Below, in pieces: positions 8,232 to 16,595 of a stretch of 64,000 nt of DNA (its first letter is position 1; every line of letters begins with the position of its first letter). The stretch comes from Desulfoprunum benzoelyticum (GTDB taxonomy: Bacteria > Desulfobacterota > Desulfobulbia > Desulfobulbales > Desulfocapsaceae), in contig NZ_JACHEO010000001.1 of assembly GCF_014201505.1 (NCBI RefSeq), forward strand, positions 372,001 to 436,000. The letters are read 5' to 3'. A program made the translations under genes and the position numbers. The notes beneath the pieces are model-generated. The model saw nothing but the letters and a program-made list of their open reading frames with translations. It was not told the origin of the DNA and did not search any database.

Positions 8232-8783
8232 TCAGAGTCTGCACTGGTACTGGGCCCCGAGGACCAGGCCGAGATCGAAGGCCCGCTGGTTCATGGCAAG
8301 GAAGTCGGGCGGGATGCGCTCCTTGAGGATCGCGAGCACCGACTCCGGACGCACGATATCGGTGATCCCGATCAAGGCCCCCAGCATGGTGATGTTGTAG
8401 ACGATGGGTTTGCCGATCCGTTCCATGACCGTGTCGTACAGCGGCAGCCCGATATGTTTGGCGTCGGTCTTCTTGGCCGTCGTCACCGAGCGGGAATCGG
8501 TCAGCAGCAGGCCGCCCGGACGGATGACGGCGGCGTACTGGTTGTACGCCTCCTGGGTGAGGCAGACGAGGATATTGGGACTGGTGACCCCGGGGAAGTT
8601 AATCTCCTCCTCGGAGATGATGATATCGGTCCGGGTGGCCCCGCCGCGGGCGGCGGCGCCGTAGCTCTGGGACTGGGTGGCGTTCAGCCCTTCGATGATG
8701 ACGGCCGCCTCGGCCAGGATGATGGCGGCGGTGATGACACCCTGGCCGCCGGAACCGGAGAATACAAGTCGCACGCGTTTCAT
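8232..8783 (-). CDS. korC: 2-oxoacid:ferredoxin oxidoreductase gamma subunit
   Basis: 183 residues. The gamma (POR/KGOR_c) subunit of a ferredoxin-dependent 2-oxoacid oxidoreductase. It starts FSGSGGQGVITAA, the family's Gly-rich loop, and contains QSYGAAARGG, which contacts the substrate side. The complex oxidatively decarboxylates a 2-oxoacid, most likely 2-oxoglutarate given the korDABC order, to an acyl-CoA while reducing ferredoxin. Its ATG overlaps the korB stop by 4 nt (ATGA), so translation is coupled. It is the last gene of the unit. Confidence 0.92.
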   Translation of the reverse strand: MKRVRLVFSGSGGQGVITAAIILAEAAVIIEGLNATQSQSYGAAARGGATRTDIIISEEEINFPGVTSPNILVCLTQEAYNQYAAVIRPGGLLLTDSRSVTTAKKTDAKHIGLPLYDTVMERIGKPIVYNITMLGALIGITDIVRPESVLAILKERIPPDFLAMNQRAFDLGLVLGAQYQCRL

Positions 8784-9589
8784 GATGCTTTCCTCTTCGT
8801 TGCCCGCTCGATAATCTTGCCGTACTCCTCGCAGTATTCCGGTTTCTCGATATCGACGAAGATGCCCCTGGGGATCAGCCCCGGATTCTCGTCGAGGGCC
8901 TTGGAGCCGATTCTGGCGGTGGTGTCGCGCTGGATCTCCAGCATGGCGGCGGCGTCCCCCTCCTTGTTCTTGCGACCGTAATGGGTCGGACACTGGGACA
9001 GGATCTCGACGACTGAAAATCCCTTGTGGAGGATGGCCTGCTTGAGGTAACCGGTGGCCTCCTGGCAGTGATAGGCGGTGCTCCTGGCGACAAAGGTCGC
9101 GCCGGCCGCCTTCGCCAGTTCGACGACATCGAACTCGTTGTCGATCGTCATGTACGGGGCCGTGGTCGCCTTCTTGCCCGGTCCGGACAGCGGCGAGAAC
9201 TGGCCGCCGGTCATCCCGTAAATCCGGTTGTTCATGACGATCGCGGTGATGTCGATATTGCGTCGGGCCGCATGGATGAAGTGGTTGCCGCCGATCGCCA
9301 GGGCGTCGCCGTCGCCCATCGGGACGATGACGGTCAGCTCCGGTTTGGACAGCTTCACCCCGGTGGCGAAGGCCAGCGCCCGGCCATGCAGGGTATGGAG
9401 CGAATGAAAATCGACGTAGCCGGAGATCCGCGCCGAACAGCCGATGCCGGAGGTCATGACGATATTCGATTTGCTCAGCCCCAGATCCTCGATCGCCCGC
9501 AGCAGCGAGTTCAAAATCGTCCCGTGGCCGCAGCCCGGACACCACATGTGGGGAAAGAATCTTTCCCGTAAATAGTCCTTGATAGCCAT
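8780..9589 (-). CDS. korB: 2-oxoacid:ferredoxin oxidoreductase beta subunit (TPP-binding)
   Basis: 269 residues. It carries the thiamine diphosphate site: MWCPGCGHGTI, then GIGCSARISGY, GRALAFATG, and MGDGDALAIGGNHFIHAARRN, where the GDGD...N motif coordinates Mg-TPP. NNRIYGMTGGQFSP follows. The Cys residues seen match the KGOR-type beta subunit, which binds one cluster. The ATG at 9589 follows the korA stop (9592) by 2 nt. This is the catalytic half of the KOR complex with korA. Confidence 0.95.
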   Translation of the reverse strand: MAIKDYLRERFFPHMWCPGCGHGTILNSLLRAIEDLGLSKSNIVMTSGIGCSARISGYVDFHSLHTLHGRALAFATGVKLSKPELTVIVPMGDGDALAIGGNHFIHAARRNIDITAIVMNNRIYGMTGGQFSPLSGPGKKATTAPYMTIDNEFDVVELAKAAGATFVARSTAYHCQEATGYLKQAILHKGFSVVEILSQCPTHYGRKNKEGDAAAMLEIQRDTTARIGSKALDENPGLIPRGIFVDIEKPEYCEEYGKIIERATKRKAS

Positions 9590-9591
9590 TG

Positions 9592-10740
9592 TCACACCCC
9601 TTTTCCCTGGATGACCCGAAGAAGTCCCTTGATGTCGGACGGTGTTATCAGTTTGCCGTCGATGCGGTTGGCGAGGAACACCCGGTTCGGGTGGTCGACC
9701 GCCGCCTTGACCTGGGTCAGGACCTGGCCCATGTTCATCTCGACCACGACGACGGCCTTGGCGTCGGCGCATCGGGCCCGCACCAGCTCCGCCGGGAACG
9801 GCCAGATCGACTGCAGTTCGAGGACGCCGAGCCGCTCGCCCTTCTGCCGCCGGTTCTTCGCCAGATGGATCGCCGAGCGGGCCGACGAACCGTAGGAGAC
9901 GAGGATATACTCGGCATCGTCGAGGTAGTGCTCCTTGTAACGGGTGATGACGTCGACGTTGGTGTCGATCTTGTCGACCAGATGGCGGAGCAGTTCCTGG
10001 ACCACGCTCGGGTTGTTGGAGGGGAAGCCCCACATGTCGTGGAACAGGCCGGTGACGTTGTAGCGGTGGTGGCCGCCGAAATCCGACATCGGCAGGCGGC
10101 CGTCTTCCCGCGGCAGGTAGGGATGGTAATCGACGTCCTTGGGCACCGAGGTCCGCAGCCGGTCGACGATCGGCAGCGCCCCCGGCTCCGGCACGACCAG
10201 GCGCTCGCGCATGTGGCCGATGACCTCGTCGAACAGCAGGACGACCGGGGTGCGGTAGGTCTCGGCCAGGTTGAAGGCATCGACGGTGATCCGGAAGACG
10301 TCCTGGTGGTTGGAGGCGGTCAGGGCGATGATGCCGTGATCGCCGTGCGTCCCCCACCGGGCCTGGTTGATGTCGCCCTGGCTGACGTGGGTCGGGTTGC
10401 CGGTCGACGGGCCGCCGCGCTGGACGTCGACGATGACGCAGGGGATCTCCGCCATGCAGGCATAGCCGATCGCCTCCTGCTTCAGCGAGAAACCGGGGCC
10501 GCTGGTCGCCGTCATGACCTTGTGGCCGGTCAGCGAGGCGCCGATGATCGCGCACATCGAGGCGATCTCGTCCTCCATCTGGATGAACTTGCCGCCCTTT
10601 TCCGGCAGTTTCGCCGCCAGCAGTTCGGCAATCTCGGTCGACGGGGTGATCGGGTAGCCGGCGAAGAAGTCGACCCCGGCATAGAGCGCCCCCTGGACAC
10701 AGGCCTCGTTCCCTTGGACAAACATCAGTTTTTCACTCAT
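9592..10740 (-). CDS. korA: 2-oxoacid:ferredoxin oxidoreductase alpha subunit
   Basis: 382 residues. The alpha subunit (pyrimidine-binding TPP half plus CoA-binding domain II) of the KOR complex. Hallmarks are GNEACVQGALYAGVDFFAGYPITPSTEIAE at the N-terminus, ATSGPGFSLKQEAIGYACMAE, and RGGPSTGNPT in the middle. I chose the ATG at 10740 because GAGG lies about 9 nt upstream. An ATG at 10749 is possible but has GAGG abutting it. The start overlaps the end of the ferredoxin frame by 8 nt, indicating tight coupling in a D-A-B-C order. Confidence 0.95.
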   Translation of the reverse strand: MSEKLMFVQGNEACVQGALYAGVDFFAGYPITPSTEIAELLAAKLPEKGGKFIQMEDEIASMCAIIGASLTGHKVMTATSGPGFSLKQEAIGYACMAEIPCVIVDVQRGGPSTGNPTHVSQGDINQARWGTHGDHGIIALTASNHQDVFRITVDAFNLAETYRTPVVLLFDEVIGHMRERLVVPEPGALPIVDRLRTSVPKDVDYHPYLPREDGRLPMSDFGGHHRYNVTGLFHDMWGFPSNNPSVVQELLRHLVDKIDTNVDVITRYKEHYLDDAEYILVSYGSSARSAIHLAKNRRQKGERLGVLELQSIWPFPAELVRARCADAKAVVVVEMNMGQVLTQVKAAVDHPNRVFLANRIDGKLITPSDIKGLLRVIQGKGV

Positions 10741-10951
10741 CGTTTTCATCCTCAACAACTATTTCGATTGCCAGATCGGGGCAGCGCAATTCGCACAGCC
10801 GGCAGCAGATACAATCCTCGGGCCGCACCGCCACCGCCTTTTCCATGGTGTCCAGTTCCAACACCTTTTTGGGGCAGAACCGCACGCAGATGCCGCAGCC
10901 CTTGCACCATTCACGATTGATCAGGTGTTCCTTCAGTTTTTTTCTCGCCAT
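10733..10951 (-). CDS. korD: internal start: free KorD-type 2x[4Fe-4S] ferredoxin
   Basis: Starting at the ATG at 10951, inside and in frame with the aroK frame, gives a 72-residue protein of the usual KorD length. It would shuttle electrons from the KOR complex to ferredoxin. An AAGGAAAGGA ribosome site lies just upstream of this ATG, which is unexpected for the middle of a simple fusion gene. I infer that KorD is translated on its own, perhaps alongside the fusion. The end overlaps korA by 8 nt. Confidence 0.65.
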   Translation of the reverse strand: MARKKLKEHLINREWCKGCGICVRFCPKKVLELDTMEKAVAVRPEDCICCRLCELRCPDLAIEIVVEDENDE

Positions 10952-11518
10952 AATCCTTTCCTTGTCCCCGTGGACGGGAAAATTGAGGTTCGTACGGGCC
11001 ATCAGCGCCAGCAGCTCGTCGCTGATCTGGTCGGGTGACTTGCCGCTTGTCTTGATCTTCACGAACCGCTGGTAGCCCCGCTTTCGCTCCTCCAGCAGGT
11101 CGACGATCTGCTTGCCCGGGTCGGCGACCTCCAGCAACGGCCGGCAATGGGCCGTGTCCCGGGAGATTCGCGCCAGAATTTCCTGCGGGGTGGCGACCAG
11201 GCAGAAGACCCGGCCGCTGCGGCTCAAGGCCTTGACATTGTCGGGATCGAGCATGAACCGGCCGCCGGTCGAGATCACCAGTCCCTGCCGCTGTCCCAGT
11301 TCCTGCGCCAGCTCCGCTTCCAGCCGGCGAAAGGCCGGTTCCCCCAGCTCGCTGAATATCTGCGGGATGGTCCGCCCCTGGCGCTGTTCGATCAGGCTGT
11401 CGGTGTCGACGAACTCGCGCTCCAGCCGGGCCGCCAGGATCTTCCCGACGGTCGTCTTGCCGGTGCCCATGAACCCGGTCAGGATGATATTTTCGCTGTT
11501 GTTGTGTCGAGTATCCAT
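10733..11518 (-). CDS. aroK: shikimate kinase fused in frame to the KOR 2x[4Fe-4S] ferredoxin subunit
   Basis: One 261-residue open frame joining two unrelated activities. Residues 1-174 are a full-length shikimate kinase: P-loop GFMGTGKTT, DTDSLIE, FRRLE, a lid with RPLLE, and a final helix. The family GGG motif reads TGGR. Shikimate kinase phosphorylates shikimate in aromatic amino acid synthesis. After a linker of about 15 residues comes a complete KorD-type ferredoxin with CKGCGICVRFC and CICCRLCELRC, each binding a [4Fe-4S] cluster. No stop codon separates them. The kinase ATG at 11518 lacks a strong ribosome site. A strong internal site lies before the ferredoxin Met, so both a fusion and free KorD may be made. 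It lies 61 nt downstream of aroD. Confidence 0.8.
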   Translation of the reverse strand: MDTRHNNSENIILTGFMGTGKTTVGKILAARLEREFVDTDSLIEQRQGRTIPQIFSELGEPAFRRLEAELAQELGQRQGLVISTGGRFMLDPDNVKALSRSGRVFCLVATPQEILARISRDTAHCRPLLEVADPGKQIVDLLEERKRGYQRFVKIKTSGKSPDQISDELLALMARTNLNFPVHGDKERIMARKKLKEHLINREWCKGCGICVRFCPKKVLELDTMEKAVAVRPEDCICCRLCELRCPDLAIEIVVEDENDE

Positions 11519-11579
11519 ACCCAACCGGAGTGTGGAATTTCAGGCCGCCCGGGCGGCGTTTGTCGGCGGCGGCGAGGCG

Positions 11580-12365
11580 TCATGCACCCTGGCGGTTGCC
11601 GAACAGTACGGCCATCCCGCTTCGCAATTGTGCGATCGGGATCTGACCGGGAGCGGAGGCCGCCGTGCCGACCGCGAAGGTGATGTCCGAACCGAACAGG
11701 CCGCCCGCCACCCGGCTGACGGCGCCCTGCTCCCCCATCGATATCGTCACCAGCGGGCTGTCGATGACGCTGTTTCTCGCCCTGTCGGTCGCGCTCAGCA
11801 GGACCAGGACATCGCGGTATTCCCTCGGCATCACCGCCAGCTTCGGAATATCGGCGCCGGCCTGCCAGGCGGCCAGCAGCGTGTTGTAGATGAACGTTTC
11901 GTCCGGCGTTTCCTTGAAGTTGTGGTAGGAGAGAATCAGGGCGACGCGGTTCGCCCGGGTATGTTGCCTGACGGCGTCGATGAACTCCCGACCGTTGCCC
12001 AGCTCGATATCGACGAGATCGACGGCGCCGGATGCGATCGCCGCGACGATGATCTCCAGCCGTTTCGCCGGCGCCAGGGTCCGCATTCCGCCCTCCCGGT
12101 CAATCCGGCAGGTGAAGATCAGCGGCATCTCGCCGATGGTGCGGCGCAGTTCGTCCAGGGCCGACAGGCAGGCGGCGACATCCTCGACCGCGCCGAAACC
12201 GTCGGCCCGCCATTCCACCAGATCCGGCTGCAAGGCCGCCAGTCCCTGGGCCTGAGCGATCAGCTCGGCCCGGGTTGCCGCCACCAGGGGGAGACAGATC
12301 AGCGGCAGTGGCCCGCCGATGACGACGTTGCGAATCCGAATCTGTTTTCGGCTCTGTTGTCTCAT
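11580..12365 (-). CDS. aroD: type I 3-dehydroquinate dehydratase
   Basis: 261 residues. It dehydrates 3-dehydroquinate to 3-dehydroshikimate in the shikimate pathway through a Schiff base. Visible signatures are PLICLPLVA at the start, DLVEWRAD, TCR, the catalytic His in LSYHNFKETP, the Schiff-base Lys in PKLAVMP, and the late Arg/Gln segment ISMGEQGAVSRV. I take the ATG at 12365 (GGAG nearby). The frame extends further upstream but that part is unlike the family. With the following aroK frame it makes two consecutive-pathway enzymes at the head of the kor unit. Confidence 0.93.
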   Translation of the reverse strand: MRQQSRKQIRIRNVVIGGPLPLICLPLVAATRAELIAQAQGLAALQPDLVEWRADGFGAVEDVAACLSALDELRRTIGEMPLIFTCRIDREGGMRTLAPAKRLEIIVAAIASGAVDLVDIELGNGREFIDAVRQHTRANRVALILSYHNFKETPDETFIYNTLLAAWQAGADIPKLAVMPREYRDVLVLLSATDRARNSVIDSPLVTISMGEQGAVSRVAGGLFGSDITFAVGTAASAPGQIPIAQLRSGMAVLFGNRQGA

Positions 12366-12490
12366 GCTCTCCACACCGTTGCCGGTCTGCTCTGAGGCCG
12401 ACTGCTCCCGGGCCCTCTCCGTCAACCGCCGGCTGGACCGGGAGGTTGTGCGGTTCTCAGCGGCGCTCCGAGGACTCCGCAAAAGGTCGG

Positions 12491-13828
12491 TCAATTCTCT
12501 AAAGGCGATTCGCTCAGACCGATCGCATCGGTGAAGATCGCGTCATCGGTCAGGGCCTGTGCCAGGTTCGCTCCGGACAGGTCGGCGCCGGTCAGATCCG
12601 CCCGGTACAGATCGGTGGCCTGCATGCTGGCCTGGTTGAGTCTGGCGCGGCGCAGTCTGGCCCCCTTGAGATTGGCGCCATCGAGATTGGCCCCGGCAAG
12701 GTTGCAGTCGGACAGATCGGCCCCCTCGAGATCGGCCTTTCCAAGGCGCATATCGGAAAGATCAAGTCCCGACAGGTCGCACTCGAAACACCGTTTTGTT
12801 TTCAGTAAGCGGGCAAGCCGATCCAGTTTTTCCTTGTCGGCCGGGATCGTCACTGTGTCCGCGGCCGCCGCCGGTTGCCCGGCCACCTCTTCCCCCGCGA
12901 CCGCGATGTCCCCGGCAGGAGCTTCCTCCGTCAGGACAACCTGATCGATCGGGGCGACGACCTTTCCCTGTTGCTCTGCGACGACCGGCTCCTCCTGGCG
13001 TGGCGCCACAGGGGCGGCAACGGTCTCCGGTTGCGGCGCCGGGGCATCGATCTCAATTGCCGCCATCGGCGAGGCGATCTTCACCGGCGGGGCCTTGGCG
13101 GCGGGAACCGGAACGACCGCATCATCGCCCCCGGCCGTTGCCTCGGCGACTGTCCCGGTTGCAGCGGCGACTTCCTGCCCCTGGACGTTTTCTTCTTCCC
13201 CGACCGGTGTCATCGGTGCGGCCCCGGTCGCGGCCGTCGCGCTCTCGGCGAAGCCCCGGTGACTCGGTTCCACCGCTTCCTGGGCCGACGGCGCTGCGAC
13301 TGGTGCAGCTTTCGGGGCCGGGACAGGCTCAGCCTTCGGTTCTGCAACTGCCGGCGGAGCGGCAGCTGCGGCAGGAGATGCCGGTTTACCGGCTGCAGCC
13401 GCTTCCGCCGCAGGCCCGATCGAATCGCCTCCACCCTGGCCCAGGGCCGCGGCTATCGCCGGGTCGAAGGCCGCTCCCGCATAGTAGGCGCCGCTCAGGG
13501 CCGCAATCTCGACGTCCGCCCCCCTGAGGTCGGCATTGGCGAGATCGGCGCCGCCGAACTTCGCCCCTCGCAGTTTGGCATTCTGCAGGTTGGCCCCGGC
13601 AAGATTGGCGAGGAGAAATCTGGTGTCGGTCAGGTCGGCGCCCTGGAGGTCGGCCCCGGCAAGTTCGGCCCGGTTGAGGTTCGCCCCGGAAAGATTGCAG
13701 GAGGGACAGCTTCTCGTTTTGAGGAGCTGGCTCCGGTTCTCCTCCACCGTCCCCGCAGTCGTCGGAACAGAAGCGCCGAAGACGATCACGCCCGCCAGCA
13801 GGGCACATACGAAACTGTTGTTGTTCAT
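12491..13828 (-). CDS. exported protein with two pentapeptide-repeat lobes joined by a long Ala/Pro/Glu linker
   Basis: 445 residues with a signal peptide (about 1-26, ending TTAGT). Two pentapeptide-repeat blocks (A-x-L/F pattern, e.g. LSGANLNRAELAGADL) span about 44-107 and about 350-425. Each is introduced by the same short helix plus Cys pair, LLKTRSCPSC and LLKTKRCFEC, followed by LSG. Between them lies about 230 residues of low-complexity Ala/Pro/Glu/Val-rich sequence. Pentapeptide repeats fold as right-handed beta-helices and bind proteins or mimic DNA. Here, export suggests an envelope role. The ATG at 13828 has AAGGAG 5 nt upstream. The duplicated CxxC-plus-repeat unit implies internal duplication. 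Function unknown. Confidence 0.8.
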   Translation of the reverse strand: MNNNSFVCALLAGVIVFGASVPTTAGTVEENRSQLLKTRSCPSCNLSGANLNRAELAGADLQGADLTDTRFLLANLAGANLQNAKLRGAKFGGADLANADLRGADVEIAALSGAYYAGAAFDPAIAAALGQGGGDSIGPAAEAAAAGKPASPAAAAAPPAVAEPKAEPVPAPKAAPVAAPSAQEAVEPSHRGFAESATAATGAAPMTPVGEEENVQGQEVAAATGTVAEATAGGDDAVVPVPAAKAPPVKIASPMAAIEIDAPAPQPETVAAPVAPRQEEPVVAEQQGKVVAPIDQVVLTEEAPAGDIAVAGEEVAGQPAAAADTVTIPADKEKLDRLARLLKTKRCFECDLSGLDLSDMRLGKADLEGADLSDCNLAGANLDGANLKGARLRRARLNQASMQATDLYRADLTGADLSGANLAQALTDDAIFTDAIGLSESPLEN

Positions 13829-13973
13829 CTCTACTCCTTGCTCTGGGTTGTCTCCGAACGACGAAGGGAGCAGGTCCTGTCTTCGCCGACCGTCGACGAT
13901 CTCGACGACAACGTGCGCACATCTCCATGGCACCGTGCGGGAAGATGATACCGCATCTCTCACCGATTTTCCA

Positions 13974-14498
13974 TCACTCCGGCCGGGGTCTTCCGGAGCG
14001 CTGCCGCCCCTTCCATTCCCACGGGGCGACAGGGGAGTCGTCCCGCCACAGGCCGATCCGCCTCACCCTCGCCTCCTGCTCGAGATCGTTCCAGGTCTGG
14101 CAGACCTCTTCATCGCAATAGCGGTCATAGACCCAGGCCGCCCCCCGCCTGACCAGTTCTTCGTTCAGCAGCATCCCGTCAACCCAGACCAGGGCGACGA
14201 CCCGGTTGTATTTGTCGAGGTATTTCGGCTGCAGGACGATCTTTTTGCCCGCAACGATCCGCCGGCATTGGGATCTGGCCTCAGCCGCATACCTCTGGCC
14301 ATGTTCGGGGGTATCGATTCCCCACAACCTGATCTGAAAAGACCGGTTGTGCTGACGCACCTTGAGCGAATCGCCGTCGACGACCCGGGAGATCACCGCA
14401 GATTCCTCGCCGCAGGCATCGCCGCCGCCCAGGACCACTAAGACCACGCCAACGAGGGCGAGAATCCGCCTCGTCGCCTGTATCCGGATCATCGGCAT
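13974..14498 (-). CDS. exported thermonuclease-family (SNase-like) nuclease
   Basis: 174 residues. A hydrophobic signal peptide (about 10-28) precedes a staphylococcal-nuclease OB-fold domain. DGDSLKV carries the Ca-binding Asp, and RLWGIDTPE carries the catalytic Arg and Asp/Glu. A later region with a conserved Tyr and Arg (DKYNRVVALVWVDG...) and LVRRGAAWVYDRY completes the domain. Such enzymes hydrolyse DNA and RNA phosphodiesters in the periplasm or outside. The C-terminal GLWRDDSPVAPWEW is the family ending. It lies between the Yip1 and pentapeptide genes on the same strand, with no obvious functional link. Confidence 0.85.
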   Translation of the reverse strand: MPMIRIQATRRILALVGVVLVVLGGGDACGEESAVISRVVDGDSLKVRQHNRSFQIRLWGIDTPEHGQRYAAEARSQCRRIVAGKKIVLQPKYLDKYNRVVALVWVDGMLLNEELVRRGAAWVYDRYCDEEVCQTWNDLEQEARVRRIGLWRDDSPVAPWEWKGRQRSGRPRPE

Positions 14499-14508
14499 CG
14501 ACCGGGCC

Positions 14509-15756
14509 CTATTTCTTCACCCCTTCATTCTTCAGCGCCGCCAGGGCGGCAAGATCGATGCCCTTCATCGCCTCCTTCAGCACCTCGATATCGACGGCCG
14601 GCCCACTGATCTTGACGATGAACCGCTCGCCGGCGACCGTTCCGTACTCGCCGCTGCCGCTGCCGCTGTCCCACTGTTCATGAAAAAAATTCTTGCCCTG
14701 GCGATAGGTCTTCTCAAAGCCGGTATCGGTCGTTTTCTCCTGCTCGACCCCGAACCAGCCGGCGAAGGCCATCACGCCCCTGGCAAGGCCCATGTCGGTG
14801 ATCTCGAGGTCGAGGGTGTTGCCGCTGCCGTTCTCGTACGAAGCCGTCGCCGTCGAGATCTGAAACCCCATGGCGGCGGTGCGTTCGGCCGATATCGAGG
14901 ACCGGGTGTAGCCGGACAGCATTTCCGGCAGGAAGGCCCTGATCCGCTCGGGGGCCAGGGTCTCAATCTGACCGTCGTTGCCGAGGGCGGTCGCCATCAT
15001 CTTGCCCATCGCCTCGCTCTGCTGCCGGGCATCACCTGATTGCTGGGCCTGCTCCACTTCCCTGGTCGCTGACTCCATCTTTCTGGTCCACTCCTCCACC
15101 CTGCCGCCGGGGCTGTCCTTGTCGAAACTGCCCTGGCCCGGTCCGTTCATCTGTCCGCCCGGCATCATCCCCATGCCGCCGAACAGGCCGCCGACCACGA
15201 CCGAGACCATGAAGCTGATGACCATTGCGGCGACCATCGTCACCGCGGTATATCCCATCGCCTTGTGCGACGGGCACTTCATCAGCACCGGCAGGCCGAG
15301 ATAGAGGAGGTAGATACTGTAGATCGACCCGGCCAGGGCGATCAGCATGCCGATCCAGGGCAGGATCTGCGCGGCCCCGGCCACCCAGGCAGCGGTATAG
15401 GAGTAGGCGACGACCTTCAGGGCCTGCAGGTCGTTTTTCTCGCCACCGAAGGTCGGGGCCAGAAAGTTGACGACCATGCCGACCAGATAGATCGCGGCCA
15501 GGCTCAGGCCATAGCTGAACAGCATATTGCCGACACCGGCGCCGAAACCCATCCGGTAGGTGCCCATCATCGGCACCCCGACCCCGAAAACGCTCAGCTT
15601 CAGAAAGGCGGCGACCGGGCTGATCGCCGCCAGCAGGAGGATATAGCCGATGTAGAGTTCCCTGACGGTCGTCGGTTCACCGGCGATCACCGGCCATGTC
15701 GCTTTCGGGTTTTTAAGAATGGCCTGCACCCGCGTCATGATCCTGTTGAAATCCAT
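14509..15756 (-). CDS. Yip1-family membrane protein with a C-terminal soluble domain
   Basis: 415 residues. The N-terminal half (about 1-200) has five or six TM helices of the Yip1 type: RVQAILKNPKATWPVIAGEP at the start, then LLLAAISPVAAFL and later membrane segments. After a Gly/Met-rich stretch (GGMGMMPGGQMNGPG) comes a soluble region of about 200 residues (from about 225) with helical and beta segments that I do not recognise in detail. Bacterial Yip1 proteins are poorly characterised. The ATG at 15756 has AAGGAG 6 nt upstream. The nuclease gene follows 10 nt after its stop. Confidence 0.75.
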   Translation of the reverse strand: MDFNRIMTRVQAILKNPKATWPVIAGEPTTVRELYIGYILLLAAISPVAAFLKLSVFGVGVPMMGTYRMGFGAGVGNMLFSYGLSLAAIYLVGMVVNFLAPTFGGEKNDLQALKVVAYSYTAAWVAGAAQILPWIGMLIALAGSIYSIYLLYLGLPVLMKCPSHKAMGYTAVTMVAAMVISFMVSVVVGGLFGGMGMMPGGQMNGPGQGSFDKDSPGGRVEEWTRKMESATREVEQAQQSGDARQQSEAMGKMMATALGNDGQIETLAPERIRAFLPEMLSGYTRSSISAERTAAMGFQISTATASYENGSGNTLDLEITDMGLARGVMAFAGWFGVEQEKTTDTGFEKTYRQGKNFFHEQWDSGSGSGEYGTVAGERFIVKISGPAVDIEVLKEAMKGIDLAALAALKNEGVKK

Positions 15757-15998
15757 GGTCCACTCCTTGTCGTTGCAATGTCGCATCTCCGCCTGTATGG
15801 CCCTGCCCCGAACTCCGTCACTTCCCCTCACCGCAGAGGAGAAGTCTCTACCAAAATAGAAGTGTAATAATTCTCCGTACTCCCGTGATTCTGCCTTTTT
15901 GTATCAGGCAATGCGGAAAACTGCAAGGATGTTGCGGTATGTCCCAGGGATAGGCAGAGTCGGGACCGGCCGCCGATCCCCGGGCCTCGGGTAGCGGA

Positions 15999-16319
15999 TC
16001 AGATCGGCGGCGCAATCGTCACGACCAGGCGCATGTCGCTTGCCGCCCGGACGCCATGCGGCTCCCTGATCTCGGAGATCAGGATATCGCCGGTCTTGGC
16101 GGCGATCTCGGTCCCTTCCGCCCCGAGAAAGAACCCGTCGCCCTGAAGCACCTGGATCGAGAGCTGGCCGTCGAGATCGTGGGAATGAACCGGGAAGGTC
16201 GCGCCGGCGGCGAGGTTGAAGTTGATGATCTTGAAAAAGGGCGAATCCTCGACGAGGAAGAAGCGTTTCATCCCGCCCTCGGTAAACTCACGTGTTTTGT
16301 CCAATTCGATAACCTTCAT
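15999..16319 (-). CDS. small cupin-domain protein
   Basis: 106 residues, a single cupin barrel. The two metal-site motifs are PVHSHDLDGQLSIQVLQG (H-x-H plus Gln/Glu) and the later GDILISEIREPHGV. Such small cupins bind a metal and often a small ligand, and many are stress-linked or regulatory, so no reaction can be assigned. The ATG at 16319 has GAGGAG 7 nt upstream. An FNR-class promoter lies upstream (16401-16442), suggesting expression under anoxia or nitrosative stress. It is a monocistronic gene. Confidence 0.85.
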   Translation of the reverse strand: MKVIELDKTREFTEGGMKRFFLVEDSPFFKIINFNLAAGATFPVHSHDLDGQLSIQVLQGDGFFLGAEGTEIAAKTGDILISEIREPHGVRAASDMRLVVTIAPPI

Positions 16320-16400
16320 GCCGTTTCTCCTCTGTTTGATGTCTGTCTGCCGGCGGCGGCGCCTGCTCATCGGATCGCTCCAACCGCCCTTGATATCTCC

Positions 16401-16442
16401 ACTATAGACATGATCGCCGGTGGAATCCTTGATCTTTGTCAA
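16401..16442 (-). promoter_or_regulatory. class II FNR/CRP-family promoter for the cupin gene
   Basis: On the minus strand, TTGAC-N4-ATCAA (16429-16442, 9 of 10 bases of the FNR box) is followed by exactly 22 bp and then TATAGT (16401-16406). A site centred at -41.5 is the canonical class II activator arrangement. The predicted start is near 16394, about 75 nt before the cupin ATG. Confidence 0.6.
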
Positions 16443-16595
16443 ATGTCCGGGATTTTTTCGTCATCGCCCGCCCCAATGCACCGCCCGGCCATCGATGCGG
16501 CGCCGGCAGAAAGAACAATTTCTCGCAAAAATGATCGAATTGCCGTAATACAGAACAGTTCACGGGGATGGCCGACCCGGTTATCCCCGACGAGA

